A DNA stretch of 64,000 bases from Pontibacillus salipaludis. Its GTDB lineage: Bacteria; Bacillota; Bacilli; Bacillales; BH030062. The stretch is from the NCBI RefSeq assembly GCF_014642405.1, contig NZ_BMIN01000003.1, forward strand, positions 124,001-188,000. Reading direction: 5' to 3'. The notes beneath the pieces were generated by a model that did no database searches, was not told the origin of the DNA, and saw only the letters and a program-made list of their open reading frames with translations. Made by a program: the position numbers and the translations under genes. Shown here piece by piece: positions 48,865 to 58,579 of this stretch. Positions within the stretch are counted from its first letter, which is position 1, and each line of letters opens with the position of its first letter.

Positions 48865-49395
48865 GTGTTAAAGAAGTTTCTTCCAGATGAACATGTTCAA
48901 TCTGTCTTTGAAATTAGACCTTCCGAATTGAAGGAACGTGGAATTAAAGGAATCATAACAGATTTAGATAATACGCTTGTTGCTTGGGATCAAGCAGATG
49001 CAACACCAGAAATTGTGCAATGGTTTAAATTAATGAAAGAAAACGATATTCAAGTAACAGTCGTTTCAAATAACAACGAAAGTCGCGTCACTTTCTTCTC
49101 TGAACCGTTAAATATTCCCTTTATACACAGTGCAAGAAAGCCGCTTGGGAAAGCTTTTCGCAAAGCTAGAAAAGAGATGAATTTAAATAAGGAAGAAATC
49201 GTTGTTGTCGGAGACCAACTTTTGACTGACGTTTTAGGAGGCAATCGCGCAGAGTTCCATACGGTTCTAGTTGTACCCATTGTTCAGACTGATGGTTTAT
49301 GGACAAGGGTCAATCGAAAAATTGAACGCCAGATCTTAGGTTGGATGAAAAGTCGAGGAATGCTTAATTGGGAGGATAAAGAATGGAAAAAGTAA
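48865..49395 (+). CDS. yqeG: HAD-family phosphatase YqeG
   Basis: A 176-residue HAD IIIA phosphatase. Motif I is ITDLDNTLVAWD; motif II VSNNNESR; motif III KPLGKAF; motif IV VGDQLLTDVLGGNR. Substrate unknown, related in fold to mitochondrial PTPMT/Gep4-like phosphatidylglycerophosphatases. GTG 48865 follows GAGGTG (48853-48858) and gives the B. subtilis-like start MLKKFLPDEH. It overlaps yqeH by 13 bases and opens a long conserved operon. Confidence 0.94.
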   Translation: MLKKFLPDEHVQSVFEIRPSELKERGIKGIITDLDNTLVAWDQADATPEIVQWFKLMKENDIQVTVVSNNNESRVTFFSEPLNIPFIHSARKPLGKAFRKARKEMNLNKEEIVVVGDQLLTDVLGGNRAEFHTVLVVPIVQTDGLWTRVNRKIERQILGWMKSRGMLNWEDKEWKK

Positions 49396-50483
49396 TTTGC
49401 TATGGTTGTGGAGCCGAGATTCAGACACAAGACCCAAAAGCTCCTGGATATGCTCCTGCTTCTGCTCTAGAGCGAGAAGAAGTTATTTGTAAACGTTGCT
49501 TTCGATTGAAACATTATAATGAAGTGCAAGATGTTGATTTAACAGATGACGATTTCCTTCGTATGTTGAACCAAATCCGTGATACGGATGGGATGATTGT
49601 GAAAGTGATGGATATCTTTGATTTTAATGGAAGCTTTATTCAAGGGCTACCACGTTTCACAGGGAATAAGCCCATTATTCTAGTTGGCAATAAAGTCGAT
49701 TTATTACCGAAGTCTGTTAACCATAATAAAGTTAAACAGTGGATGAGACGTCTTGCTAAAGAACAAGGGCTTAAAGTGAATGATGTATTCCTAGTGTCAG
49801 CAAAGACGGGCGAAGGTATGGAAGAAGTCGCCGGCTCCATTGAACAACAACGCCGCGGAAAAGATGTATATGTTGTTGGGTGTACAAACGTAGGGAAATC
49901 AACGTTTATTAATCATCTAATTCAAGATTCTACAGGGGAGAAAGAAGCGATTACTACTTCTTATTTCCCTGGGACAACATTAGGATTTATTGATATTCCA
50001 CTTGATGAAAAGGCGTCTCTATTTGATACACCAGGTGTTATTAACAGGCACCAAATGGCGCACTATGTATCAGAGAAGGATTTAAAAGTTATAACGCCTC
50101 AGAAAGAAATTAAGCCACGGGTTTACCAGTTGAATGAGGATCAAACCCTTTATTTTGGCGGGCTGGCAAGGCTTGACTTTACGAAAGGTGAGAAGCATTC
50201 TTTTGTTTGTTACTTTTCAAACCAACTAAACATTCATCGAACAAAGTTAGAAAAAGCAGATGAGCTATACGAGACTCATTTAGGGGAATTACTCTCTCCT
50301 CCTGATGAGGATACAAAGTCACAGTTGCCACCTCTAAAGGCACAAAGCCTTCAAGTTCTAGAAGATAAAACTGATATTGTATTCTCTGGACTTGGCTGGA
50401 TTACAGTTCCACATGGTGGAGTTACTGTGACGGCCCATTTACCAGAAGGTGTGCGCGTTTCCCTTCGATCTTCATTAATCTAA
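49383..50483 (+). CDS. yqeH: Ribosome biogenesis GTPase YqeH
   Basis: A 366-residue circularly permuted GTPase needed for 30S subunit assembly. N-terminal zinc finger: CYGCG (residues 5-9) and CKRC (near 36-39). The G motifs appear in permuted order: NKVD (near 102) and SAKTG come before the P-loop GCTNVGKS (near 165), then DTPG. Overlaps yqeG by 13 bases. Start ATG at 49383 follows GGGAGG. Confidence 0.97.
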   Translation: MEKVICYGCGAEIQTQDPKAPGYAPASALEREEVICKRCFRLKHYNEVQDVDLTDDDFLRMLNQIRDTDGMIVKVMDIFDFNGSFIQGLPRFTGNKPIILVGNKVDLLPKSVNHNKVKQWMRRLAKEQGLKVNDVFLVSAKTGEGMEEVAGSIEQQRRGKDVYVVGCTNVGKSTFINHLIQDSTGEKEAITTSYFPGTTLGFIDIPLDEKASLFDTPGVINRHQMAHYVSEKDLKVITPQKEIKPRVYQLNEDQTLYFGGLARLDFTKGEKHSFVCYFSNQLNIHRTKLEKADELYETHLGELLSPPDEDTKSQLPPLKAQSLQVLEDKTDIVFSGLGWITVPHGGVTVTAHLPEGVRVSLRSSLI

Positions 50484-50501
50484 AACAGGGAGGGTTTAAC
50501 T

Positions 50502-51350
50502 GTGGGCTATTTATTTGGACTAGTCGGCTATCCAGCTAGAGATTCCAAGTCTCCCTGGATTCATGAACAATTTCTTAAAAAGCAAGGTGAACAGGGAGCC
50601 TACCGTATATTTGAAACGAGTCCTGATGCATTGCAAGATAAACTTCAAGCATTGAAAATGGTCGAAGTAGATGGATTTAACGTCACTGTGCCATATAAAG
50701 AAGAGATTATTCCTTATCTTGATGAAGTAGACTCTTATGCGTCCTCTGTTGGTGCAGTAAATACTGTTCACGTCCAAGATGGAAAGTGGATTGGATATAA
50801 CACAGATGGCAAAGGATATGTTCGCTCCCTTCTTGAGGAATATTCTGATACAAACTTAAAGAAAACTCAGGTGTTAATTCTTGGAGCAGGGGGAGCAGCG
50901 AGAGGAATTTACAGAGCGTTGGCGGAGGCCGGTGCCCCTGTCATAGATATCGCTAACCGTACAGCCTCGCGCGGAGAAGCACTGCGTAAATTACGTTGTG
51001 GAAGCACAGATTCTTCTGTTCTTTCACTTGAAGAAGCTGAAGAGGACCTTTCACATTACGATCTTATTGTGCAGACGACCTCGGTAGGTATGACTCCTAA
51101 TGAAAGTGGTCAAATTATTTCTTTACGTAATGTGAAGCCTAATGCCATAGTTAGTGATATTGTGTATAAACCATTTGAGACCTCTCTTTTGAAAGAAGCC
51201 AAAAACAGAGGAGCTCGGGTGTTAAATGGTCATGGTATGCTTATTTATCAGGCGGCATTAGCCTTTGAACAATGGACAGAAACGTTTGTAGAAGCAAACG
51301 ATATTGTAACTAAATTTGAACAGCAATTGAAAGGTGATACAACATGTTAA
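50502..51350 (+). CDS. aroE: Shikimate dehydrogenase
   Basis: A 282-residue NADPH-dependent enzyme of the shikimate pathway. The substrate domain has SPWIHEQF and FNVTVPYKEEI (catalytic lysine); the NADPH-binding loop is LGAGGAARGI, with ANRTASR beyond. GTG start after GGGAGGG. It overlaps yhbY by 7 bases. Confidence 0.97.
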   Translation: MGYLFGLVGYPARDSKSPWIHEQFLKKQGEQGAYRIFETSPDALQDKLQALKMVEVDGFNVTVPYKEEIIPYLDEVDSYASSVGAVNTVHVQDGKWIGYNTDGKGYVRSLLEEYSDTNLKKTQVLILGAGGAARGIYRALAEAGAPVIDIANRTASRGEALRKLRCGSTDSSVLSLEEAEEDLSHYDLIVQTTSVGMTPNESGQIISLRNVKPNAIVSDIVYKPFETSLLKEAKNRGARVLNGHGMLIYQAALAFEQWTETFVEANDIVTKFEQQLKGDTTC

Positions 51351-51634
51351 CAGGAAAACAAAAACGATTTTTACGATCAAAAGCCCATCATCTGAACCCG
51401 ATTTTCCAAGTGGGAAAAACAGGTGTAAATGAGAATATGATTGATCAAATTTCTGATGTACTTGAGAAACGAGAACTTATTAAGATCAGCATTTTGCAAA
51501 ATTGCTTCGAAGATAAAGACGAAGTTGCCAAGGACATTGCTGATGGAGCAGACGCACAAATTGTTCAAATCATCGGAAATACAATCGTTCTTTACAAAGA
51601 ATCAGATGAGAATAAGCAGATTAAACTACCGTAA
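51344..51634 (+). CDS. yhbY: YhbY-type CRM-domain RNA-binding protein (YqeI)
   Basis: A 96-residue CRM domain protein. The GxxG loop is VGKTGVNEN; the opening LTGKQKRFLRSKAHHLNP is the family signature. It binds pre-50S ribosomal particles in E. coli. Overlaps aroE by 7 bases; nadD follows after 14 bases. Confidence 0.96.
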   Translation: MLTGKQKRFLRSKAHHLNPIFQVGKTGVNENMIDQISDVLEKRELIKISILQNCFEDKDEVAKDIADGADAQIVQIIGNTIVLYKESDENKQIKLP

Positions 51635-51648
51635 AAAAGGAGTTTAGT

Positions 51649-52218
51649 ATGAAGAAAATTGGATTGTTAGGTGGTACATTTGATCCTCCTCATATGGGAC
51701 ATTTACTCATAGCAGAAGAAGTGTACCAGGAACTTGGGCTAGATGAGGTATGGTTTATTCCTTCGAATGATCCTCCTCATAAAACAGCAACCAATACAAA
51801 AGTGAATGATCGCTTAGAGATGACACAATTAGCGATAAATTCTAATCCCCATTTTAAAATAAATACAATTGAAATCGAACGATCGGGAACTTCTTATACG
51901 TTTGATACGGTTAAGACACTAATAGATGAGTTTGAGGATATCCAATTTTACTTTATAATGGGAGGAGACATGGTTGAATACTTGCCAAAGTGGAACAGAA
52001 TAGATGAATTAGTCGAAATGATTACCTTTGTGGGGGTCAAGCGTAAAGGACACGAACTGTCGTCTCCATACCCTATTCAAACCATTGATATACCAGTATT
52101 CGAGGTGTCTTCTACGTTTATTCGAGAACGAATTATGCAGGGACGCTCAGCGCGGTATTTGTTACCTCAATCTGTAGAATCTTATATAAAGGAGCGAGGA
52201 TTGTATGGATCAGAATGA
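51649..52218 (+). CDS. nadD: Nicotinate-nucleotide adenylyltransferase
   Basis: A 189-residue nucleotidyltransferase that forms deamido-NAD from NaMN and ATP. The adenylyltransferase motif GGTFDPPHMGHL is at the N-terminus and SSTFIRERI at the C-terminus. AAAAGGAG precedes the ATG. It overlaps yqeK by 14 bases. Confidence 0.97.
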   Translation: MKKIGLLGGTFDPPHMGHLLIAEEVYQELGLDEVWFIPSNDPPHKTATNTKVNDRLEMTQLAINSNPHFKINTIEIERSGTSYTFDTVKTLIDEFEDIQFYFIMGGDMVEYLPKWNRIDELVEMITFVGVKRKGHELSSPYPIQTIDIPVFEVSSTFIRERIMQGRSARYLLPQSVESYIKERGLYGSE

Positions 52219-52786
52219 AGCATTAGCTATACTAAAACCTCACCTAAAGCAGGAGCGCTATGATCACACAGTGAGGGTAATGGAAACTGCTATTCAATTA
52301 GCAGGTGTGTATGGAGTAGATGAAAAGAAGGCAGAAATTGCAGCAATCTTTCATGACTATGCGAAATACAGACCGACAGAAGAAATGAAGAAATGGATTA
52401 CGTCAACCTATTTACCAAAGGACTTATTGCACTACCATCATGAGTTGTGGCATGGTCCTGTAGGAGCTTTACTAGTAGAGAGAGAAGTAGGGATTACAGA
52501 TGTGGAAGTATTAGATTCCATTCATTATCACACAACAGGCCGTACGCATATGACACCCTTGGATAAAGTGATTTTCTTGGCTGATTATATTGAGCCTGGA
52601 CGTAAGTTCCCTGGTATTGACGATGTCAGAGAAGCCGCTCAGGTGAGCTTAGATTATGGATGTTGGATGGCAACGAAAAATACCATTGCTTTTTTAATGA
52701 GTAAAAATCAACCTATTTATCCTGATACATTTTATGCGTATAACGCTTTAACCAAGCGTAAGAATAACAAACAAGAAGGGAAGTAA
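52205..52786 (+). CDS. yqeK: HD-domain Ap4A hydrolase YqeK
   Basis: A 193-residue HD-superfamily protein. The metal-binding HD is in AIFHDYAKY, with YHHELWHGPVGA and HYHTTGR also part of the site. The B. subtilis and relatives' YqeK cleaves diadenosine tetraphosphate symmetrically. Overlaps nadD and is followed 3 bases later by rsfS. Confidence 0.95.
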   Translation: MDQNEALAILKPHLKQERYDHTVRVMETAIQLAGVYGVDEKKAEIAAIFHDYAKYRPTEEMKKWITSTYLPKDLLHYHHELWHGPVGALLVEREVGITDVEVLDSIHYHTTGRTHMTPLDKVIFLADYIEPGRKFPGIDDVREAAQVSLDYGCWMATKNTIAFLMSKNQPIYPDTFYAYNALTKRKNNKQEGK

Positions 52787-52789
52787 AAA

Positions 52790-53158
52790 ATGGAAAGTAA
52801 GGAACTTATGAAAATTGCCGCGCAGGCATGTGAAGATAAACGAGCAGAAGATATTGTTGCAATGGACATGCAAAATGTGTCTTTAATTGCAGATTATTTC
52901 ATTATTTGTCATGGAACAAACGAACGACAAGTACAAGCAATTGCAAGAGGGATTAAGGAAGCAGCAGAAGAGCAGGGCATGATTGTTAAACGCATGGAAG
53001 GCTTTGAAGAATCTCGTTGGATTCTTGTGGATTTAGACGACGTGGTTTGTCATATATTCCACAAAGACGAGCGTAACTATTACAACCTAGAACGTCTATG
53101 GGGAGATGCGCCATCCTATAGCATGCAAGAAATCACACCAAATCAAGACCAGGTGTAA
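52790..53158 (+). CDS. rsfS: Ribosome silencing factor RsfS
   Basis: A 122-residue RsfS/Iojap protein that binds L14 on the 50S subunit and blocks subunit joining when nutrients are low. Signature phrases are SLIADYFIICHGTNERQVQA, RMEGFEESRWILVD and YYNLERLWGDA. It lies between yqeK and yqeM, as in B. subtilis. Confidence 0.97.
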   Translation: MESKELMKIAAQACEDKRAEDIVAMDMQNVSLIADYFIICHGTNERQVQAIARGIKEAAEEQGMIVKRMEGFEESRWILVDLDDVVCHIFHKDERNYYNLERLWGDAPSYSMQEITPNQDQV

Positions 53159-53159
53159 T

Positions 53160-53903
53160 ATGAGCTATGGTCGTTTTGCTGAGATCTATGACCAATTGAT
53201 GGAAGAAGTTCCTTATCAGGATTGGGTATCCTTTACCCAATCCTCGATTCGGTCCACTGGGGCAAAGGTAAATCGTATCTTAGACCTTGGAGCAGGAACT
53301 GGTGAGATTTCGATACGTTTAGCTAAAGAAGGATACAGCGTTACAGGTGTGGACCTATCAGAAGACATGTTAGCTGTAGCAAATCGGAAGTCAACAGAAC
53401 AAAAAGCTTCTGTGGAATGGATCAAGCAAGATATAACATCATTAGATATACCTATCCGATATGACATGGTTATTAGTTACTGCGATGTAATAAACTATAT
53501 TACAGACGAACAACAAATCCAGAAAACATTTCAGCTTGCCTATGACACGGTTAAACCAGGGGGCTTGTTCTTATTTGATGTTCATTCAACGGGTTATATT
53601 GATGGGTACCTTAGCGGTCAAACGTTTGGTACCGTTACAGATGATATAAGCTACATTTGGTTCTGTGATGAGAACGAAGAAGATCATTCTGTTACACATG
53701 ATTTAACGTTCTTTGTAAAAAAAGACGATCTATATGAACGATTTGATGAATATCACAACCAAAGAACCTTTCCTGTTTCAACTTACGTAGCATGGCTGCA
53801 AGACTGTGGCTTTGATGTGCTAGGGATCCATAGTGATTTCTCACAAGAAGCGGGATATGATGAACAAGAAAATGATCGGATTTTTTTCGTATGTAAAAAA
53901 TAA
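53160..53903 (+). CDS. yqeM: SAM-dependent methyltransferase YqeM
   Basis: A 247-residue class I methyltransferase. Motif I is ILDLGAGTGEISI with the acidic VTGVDLSEDML following; the rest is Rossmann-like. Substrate unknown. I chose ATG 53160, one base after the rsfS stop, since AGGTGTAAT precedes it and the protein starts MSYGRFAEIYD as in B. subtilis; the longer frame overlaps rsfS. A terminator follows. Confidence 0.94.
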   Translation: MSYGRFAEIYDQLMEEVPYQDWVSFTQSSIRSTGAKVNRILDLGAGTGEISIRLAKEGYSVTGVDLSEDMLAVANRKSTEQKASVEWIKQDITSLDIPIRYDMVISYCDVINYITDEQQIQKTFQLAYDTVKPGGLFLFDVHSTGYIDGYLSGQTFGTVTDDISYIWFCDENEEDHSVTHDLTFFVKKDDLYERFDEYHNQRTFPVSTYVAWLQDCGFDVLGIHSDFSQEAGYDEQENDRIFFVCKK

Positions 53904-53904
53904 G

Positions 53905-53938
53905 ACCGGAGCAGAGTAAATACTCTTCTCCGGTTTTT
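53905..53938 (+). terminator. Terminator after yqeM
   Basis: ACCGGAGCAGAGTA and TACTCTTCTCCGGT (one mismatch) followed by TTTT. Confidence 0.92.
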
Positions 53939-53980
53939 ATTTTAGTTGAAGGGTTTTGTTGAATAATGAAGAATAAAGTA

Positions 53981-54802
53981 TTAATCCAGCTTTTGTTCTT
54001 CTAACTCCCATTTATCTTGGTTGTACTTCCGATGAGTCCTCTGAAAAACATGATGAAACATTTTCCCTATTTCTGCCTCAAGTACTTCTATTCCTTCACC
54101 CGTAACCCCTCCCTTTACACAAACTTTTTCTTGCAAAGTAGGTAATGAATAATGTCCTTCCTCTAGAAGCTTTCCAAAGCCAATTAGCATCTCTGTAACC
54201 ATAGTTGTGGCCTCATGTTCAGAAATCTTCGTTTCTTCACAAGCCGCATCCACAAAACGTTGAAGTAAGTAACTAAAAAATGCTGGACCACATGATACAA
54301 TATCTGAGGAAACACGAGTGACGTTTTCTTTAATTTGGACAGGCTTAGAGTATGTTTTACAACACTGTTCCACATAGGCTTTCATTAAAGGAGATACACG
54401 TTCTCCGAATGTTAACAGGGTTACACCTGATTGAGCGCGGTTTGTAATACTTGGGATCCACCGAACAACCTGGCAAGGCACTTCATGTTCAAGATCCTCT
54501 ACACTATAAGGACTTGTAATAGAAACTAAGCACTGCTGCTCAGTTAGATAAGGTTGTATTTTATTGAGAAGGGGGTAAATATCCAATGGCTTGACGCAAA
54601 TGAAAAGCATGTCGGCTTCTTTTGCTACTGCATCAGCTCCTTCGCAAACCGTAATACCTGGGTAGTTTTTTTGTAATAATTTTGCTTTTGAAAGGGTTCG
54701 ATTTGTTACATAAAGCTGCTCTGGTTCGATCATTCCAGAATCAATCCAAGCCTCTGTCAAGATTTTGCCCATATTCCCCGTACCAATAATGCCCCACTTC
54801 AT
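53981..54802 (-). CDS. comER: ComER late competence protein (P5C reductase family)
   Basis: A 273-residue protein with an N-terminal Rossmann motif IGTGNMGKILTEAW and a C-terminal dimerisation domain like pyrroline-5-carboxylate reductase. In B. subtilis comER lies in reverse just before comEA and influences comE expression; it is dispensable for uptake. Whether it makes proline is unknown. The arrangement here is the same. Confidence 0.93.
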   Translation of the reverse strand: MKWGIIGTGNMGKILTEAWIDSGMIEPEQLYVTNRTLSKAKLLQKNYPGITVCEGADAVAKEADMLFICVKPLDIYPLLNKIQPYLTEQQCLVSITSPYSVEDLEHEVPCQVVRWIPSITNRAQSGVTLLTFGERVSPLMKAYVEQCCKTYSKPVQIKENVTRVSSDIVSCGPAFFSYLLQRFVDAACEETKISEHEATTMVTEMLIGFGKLLEEGHYSLPTLQEKVCVKGGVTGEGIEVLEAEIGKMFHHVFQRTHRKYNQDKWELEEQKLD

Positions 54803-54884
54803 GTTAGGTCCCCTCCTTTACATGGTAATCTCTTCATGCAAATACTGTTCCGTTAACAAATATATGAAAGAAGGTAGTTCGTTT

Positions 54885-55463
54885 ATGAGTCGAATCTACA
54901 AGTATTTTCTATCTATAGCTGTTTTGGCAGGGTTTATCCTTTGGATGCTTTGGCCAAATTCGCCTCCTGATGAGGAGTTCGTAATAAACCATAAAGAAAA
55001 GGAGGAAGAAAAAACAACTGAGGTAAATGCATCAGTTGAAAAAACAATTATGTATGTTGATGTTAAGGGGGAGGTTGAACGTCCTGGCGTATACCATCTG
55101 GATGAGGGAAGTAGGGTGGAGGACGCCATTGAACTGGCGGGAGGTCTTACATCATCAGGAGATCCCTTATCCGTTAATTTAGCCATGCGTGTCCAAGATG
55201 AGATGGTTGTAATCGTTCTTGCCAAAGGGGGAGGGACAGCCCCTGCTGAAGGTGGAGGGAATATGTCTGACAAGGTTTTCGTTAATCAAGCTACATTAGA
55301 AGAGTTAAAGACCTTATCTGGTGTTGGTGAAGCCAAGGCAAAAGCTATTATTGAATATCGGGAGAAAAATGGTCCTTTTCAAGATGTTAATGACCTGCTT
55401 CAAGTCAGTGGTATTGGAGAGAAGACATTAGAAGGATTTTTAGAAGATATTCAGGTTCCTTAG
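54885..55463 (+). CDS. comEA: DNA-binding competence receptor ComEA
   Basis: A 192-residue membrane-anchored receptor for DNA uptake. One transmembrane segment (about 8-24), an acidic linker, an SLBB domain (about 60-110, YVDVKGEVERPGVYHLDEGS) and a C-terminal helix-hairpin-helix DNA-binding domain (about 128-192, LKTLSGVGEAKAKAIIEYR). I chose ATG 54885; the open frame reaches 54765 but overlaps comER. A ribosome site AAGAAGG lies 10-11 bases upstream. Confidence 0.95.
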   Translation: MSRIYKYFLSIAVLAGFILWMLWPNSPPDEEFVINHKEKEEEKTTEVNASVEKTIMYVDVKGEVERPGVYHLDEGSRVEDAIELAGGLTSSGDPLSVNLAMRVQDEMVVIVLAKGGGTAPAEGGGNMSDKVFVNQATLEELKTLSGVGEAKAKAIIEYREKNGPFQDVNDLLQVSGIGEKTLEGFLEDIQVP

Positions 55464-55529
55464 TCGATTGACGTAAAACTGGACAAGCAGTACACTGAAT
55501 GGAAATGAAAATAGAGAAGGTGATCGATA

Positions 55530-56108
55530 ATGAACCGTATTTCTTGGGACCAGTATTTCATGGCTCAAAGTCATTTATTAGCTCTTAGAAGTACTTGTGA
55601 AAAGCTTGCTGTAGGTGCCACAGTCGTACGAGACAAAAGAATGATTGCAGGAGGGTATAATGGAAGCGTTTCAGGGAGCGTCCATTGTATAGATGAAGGG
55701 TGTTATGTCATTGATGGCCATTGTGTAAGAACGATTCATGCGGAGATGAACGCATTACTTCAGTGTGCCAAATTTGGCGTCGCCACAGAAGGTGCTGAAA
55801 TTTATGTTACCCACTTCCCGTGCCTTCACTGCTGCAAAGCGTTAATTCAAGCAGGGATCCAAACGGTTTACTACGCACAAGATTATAAAAATCATCCTTA
55901 TGCTATTGAGCTGTTTAAGGAAGCTGGTGTACGAACAGTTCATGTAGAAGTACAAGAAACTGGAGTCGATCCCAAAGCTCTTGAAAAGCTTGAATATATT
56001 AATGGGTTAATCGAACGTTTATCTCATGCAGGCGCACCTAAAGAAGAAATAGAAAGCTTAAAAGAAGAGGCTATGAACTTATTCTCCTCTCGCCACATAA
56101 CAACGTAA
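55530..56108 (+). CDS. comEB: ComEB / dCMP deaminase family protein
   Basis: A 192-residue zinc deaminase. The active-site HAE is in TIHAEMNALLQC (near residue 69), and the second zinc motif is PCLHCCKAL (near 97). Deaminates dCMP to dUMP; in B. subtilis it also helps place ComGA at the pole. Between comEA and comEC, as expected. GAAGGTGATC precedes the ATG. Confidence 0.95.
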   Translation: MNRISWDQYFMAQSHLLALRSTCEKLAVGATVVRDKRMIAGGYNGSVSGSVHCIDEGCYVIDGHCVRTIHAEMNALLQCAKFGVATEGAEIYVTHFPCLHCCKALIQAGIQTVYYAQDYKNHPYAIELFKEAGVRTVHVEVQETGVDPKALEKLEYINGLIERLSHAGAPKEEIESLKEEAMNLFSSRHITT

Positions 56109-56123
56109 TGGGGGAGGAAGACT

Positions 56124-58349
56124 GTGAAAGGAAATGGCTATTGGCTTGCTATAGCTTCAGCTCTAGGCGTTTACCTCGCGCCTATTTCTTATAGTTGGTT
56201 GGGCGGATTTTTAGTGCTGGGCGGTGTAATCTTATTCCGTCCGGCTAAACGCTCGCTATTACTTGCATCTGGTGTTCTCTTTATTGTATGTTCCACTACT
56301 GATTCATTTAAACCTCTTTCTTCTCCTACCTTATCCACCTCTGTGGTTCAAATGAATGGTATTGTTAAGGAAAATCCTACATTTACATCAGACTATACTT
56401 CCTTTATTTTTGAGGATGATCAAACTAAACAGAAATGGAATACGTTCCTATTTGCGTCTCTGGACCATAGATCCGTTCAAATTGGATCAAAGTGCTCCCT
56501 GTCTGGTGAAGTAGAACGTCATCCGTTTGCCCGGAACCCTGGAGAATTTGATTATGAAGCATTCATGCTTCATAAAGGCGTACGTGGGACGATCATTGTG
56601 GATCCTTCTCAGTTACATTGCCAGGGAGGTAGCTGGTATAAAGAGTTGTTCTCTAAACGAAAAGAAGCATTAGATAACTTAGATCAAAATCTTTCCCCTT
56701 TCACATCATCATGGGTAAAAGCCTTAGTATTTGGAGAAGATCGTGATTTATCGGAAGAGACTATCGAGCTTTTTCAACGTTGGGGGCTTTCTCATTTACT
56801 GGCTATATCTGGCCTTCATGTCGGGTTATGTATTGCACTCTTCTCTTATCTCACCCTTCGTTTTTCTCTTTTAACTAAGCGTAAGTTAATCATTTGCCTC
56901 TTGTTTCTTCTTCCCATTTATATTTTGTTTGCAGGAGGCGCTCCGTCTGTAATCAGAGCTGTTTGTATGGCCGAAGCAGCTATGCTCTTATCACTTATGA
57001 AACAGAGATGGCCAATGACAGACATCATTAGTTATCTTTTTTGTAGTATTCTTATTTTTAAACCTTCGCTTATTCATCAATTGGGCTTTCAATTTTCATT
57101 TATAGTCACTTTTGGAATTCTTGTATCAAAGAAATGGATCAGCTTAAGCGTTCATCCAATTGATTCTCTTCTTAGGATTTCCCTCTTATGCCAATTAATT
57201 GTCCTCCCTTTACAACTTCAATCTTTTTACTTCTTTAATCCACTGTCTCTTTTAGCTAACCTCCTGTTTGTCCCGTTAATGTCTATATTTGTGCTTCCCG
57301 TTTGTTTCATTATTCTAGCAGGCGTAAATATCCTTCCTCCTTCCTTGCTTCAACCATTAGATGCTGTTTTTCAGAAGTCATTAGAGATATGCTTCCTTAC
57401 GCTTAGAGGAATGGATGAGTTTGATGTAGAGTGGGTAACTGGTCAGATGTCCATTGTTAGTATCTTTTTATTTGTAATCGCGTTTGTGTGGATGATGAAG
57501 AGATGGGAAGTAGGAAAGCAAAGGCAATCTTTTTTATGGGGCGTTGGTTTGTCGATTATTTTAATAGCAGAGGCGAGTGTCCCGTTTTTGTTTTCGCCAG
57601 GACGAGTCACGATGCTTGATATAGGGCAGGGGGACTGTTTCATTATCGAGTGGCCCAATCGGCAGCATGTCATGATGATCGATGCTGCAGGTGTGTTAGA
57701 AGAAGGAGAAGATGATACGTTTACAAGAATCATCGAGCCTTACCTTCATGAAAGGGGGATAAAAAAAGTTAACACGTTGCTTTTGACTCATGCTGATCAG
57801 GATCATATTGGTGCAGCTGAGGAAGTGCTCACTTCATTCAGTGTCGATACATTAATAACAAGTCCTTTTTTTAAAGGGGATCTTCCAATAAAAGAAGAGA
57901 AGTGGAAGAAAGTTAGTGGCGGTGATCGCTTCGTTATTGAAGAGACCGTTTTTGATATTCTTTATCCAATTCAGGAGTCAGAAGACAAAAATGATAACTC
58001 TTTAGTCATGAGCTTCACGCTTGGTGGAATGGCTTGGATGTTTACTGGAGATGTAGGAAAAGAAGGGGAAGAAGATATCAGTTCCTTAGCAGATGAGCTT
58101 GATGTAGATGTGCTTAAAGTTGCCCATCATGGAAGTGACACTTCTACAGGCGCACAATGGTTGGATACTGTAACTCCAAAGGTGGCTCTTATATCGGCTG
58201 GGCTTAACAATCGTTATGGACATCCTCACGAACAGGTTATAGAGCGTTTGAACAAAGAAGGGGTGAAGATTATACGTACAGATCAGAAAGGAGCGGTGAT
58301 CTATCAATTTTCTGGTGGGACAGGTACATTTTATAGTCATTTGCCATAG
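56124..58349 (+). CDS. comEC: DNA-uptake channel ComEC
   Basis: A 741-residue polytopic protein. N-terminal OB-like external domain, a competence domain (about 210-480) with LLAISGLHVGLCIALF, and a C-terminal metallo-beta-lactamase-like domain with the metal motif THADQDHIGA near residue 555 and KVAHHGSDTSTG further on. It forms the membrane pore for single-stranded DNA; the C-terminal domain probably degrades the other strand. GGGGGAGG precedes the GTG start. Confidence 0.95.
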   Translation: MKGNGYWLAIASALGVYLAPISYSWLGGFLVLGGVILFRPAKRSLLLASGVLFIVCSTTDSFKPLSSPTLSTSVVQMNGIVKENPTFTSDYTSFIFEDDQTKQKWNTFLFASLDHRSVQIGSKCSLSGEVERHPFARNPGEFDYEAFMLHKGVRGTIIVDPSQLHCQGGSWYKELFSKRKEALDNLDQNLSPFTSSWVKALVFGEDRDLSEETIELFQRWGLSHLLAISGLHVGLCIALFSYLTLRFSLLTKRKLIICLLFLLPIYILFAGGAPSVIRAVCMAEAAMLLSLMKQRWPMTDIISYLFCSILIFKPSLIHQLGFQFSFIVTFGILVSKKWISLSVHPIDSLLRISLLCQLIVLPLQLQSFYFFNPLSLLANLLFVPLMSIFVLPVCFIILAGVNILPPSLLQPLDAVFQKSLEICFLTLRGMDEFDVEWVTGQMSIVSIFLFVIAFVWMMKRWEVGKQRQSFLWGVGLSIILIAEASVPFLFSPGRVTMLDIGQGDCFIIEWPNRQHVMMIDAAGVLEEGEDDTFTRIIEPYLHERGIKKVNTLLLTHADQDHIGAAEEVLTSFSVDTLITSPFFKGDLPIKEEKWKKVSGGDRFVIEETVFDILYPIQESEDKNDNSLVMSFTLGGMAWMFTGDVGKEGEEDISSLADELDVDVLKVAHHGSDTSTGAQWLDTVTPKVALISAGLNNRYGHPHEQVIERLNKEGVKIIRTDQKGAVIYQFSGGTGTFYSHLP

Positions 58350-58396
58350 GATATTCTGTACTAAATGCTCCCTTATTTCTTCTTTTATACAAACAT

Positions 58397-58425
58397 AAAA
58401 AAGAGACTGTTTGACAGCCTCTTTC
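58397..58425 (-). terminator. Terminator after yqzM
   Basis: On the minus strand AAAGAGGCTGT-CAA-ACAGTCTCTTT (one mismatch) is followed by TTT. It also lies just downstream of comEC. Confidence 0.82.
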
Positions 58426-58444
58426 ATACTGTGTTGCTTAAGTA

Positions 58445-58579
58445 CTAGTTGCCGATTAATCGTATACCCACGCCAATCGCGAAAATGACAAAGAAAAAGA
58501 TGAACGAAAACGCGAATCCTTTGGCAGAGTCTACAACGTCGTTCGTTGGTGATTGAACTTCTTTTTTGAACTCGTTCAC
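58445..58579 (-). CDS. yqzM: YqzM-like tiny membrane protein
   Basis: A 44-residue protein beginning MNEFKKEVQSPTNDVVDSAK with one hydrophobic C-terminal segment (FSFIFFFVIFAIGVGI). It matches B. subtilis YqzM in length, design and place (reverse, between comEC and holA). GTG start with AGGAGGGG 6 bases upstream, a very strong ribosome site. Function unknown. Confidence 0.85.
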   Translation of the reverse strand: MNEFKKEVQSPTNDVVDSAKGFAFSFIFFFVIFAIGVGIRLIGN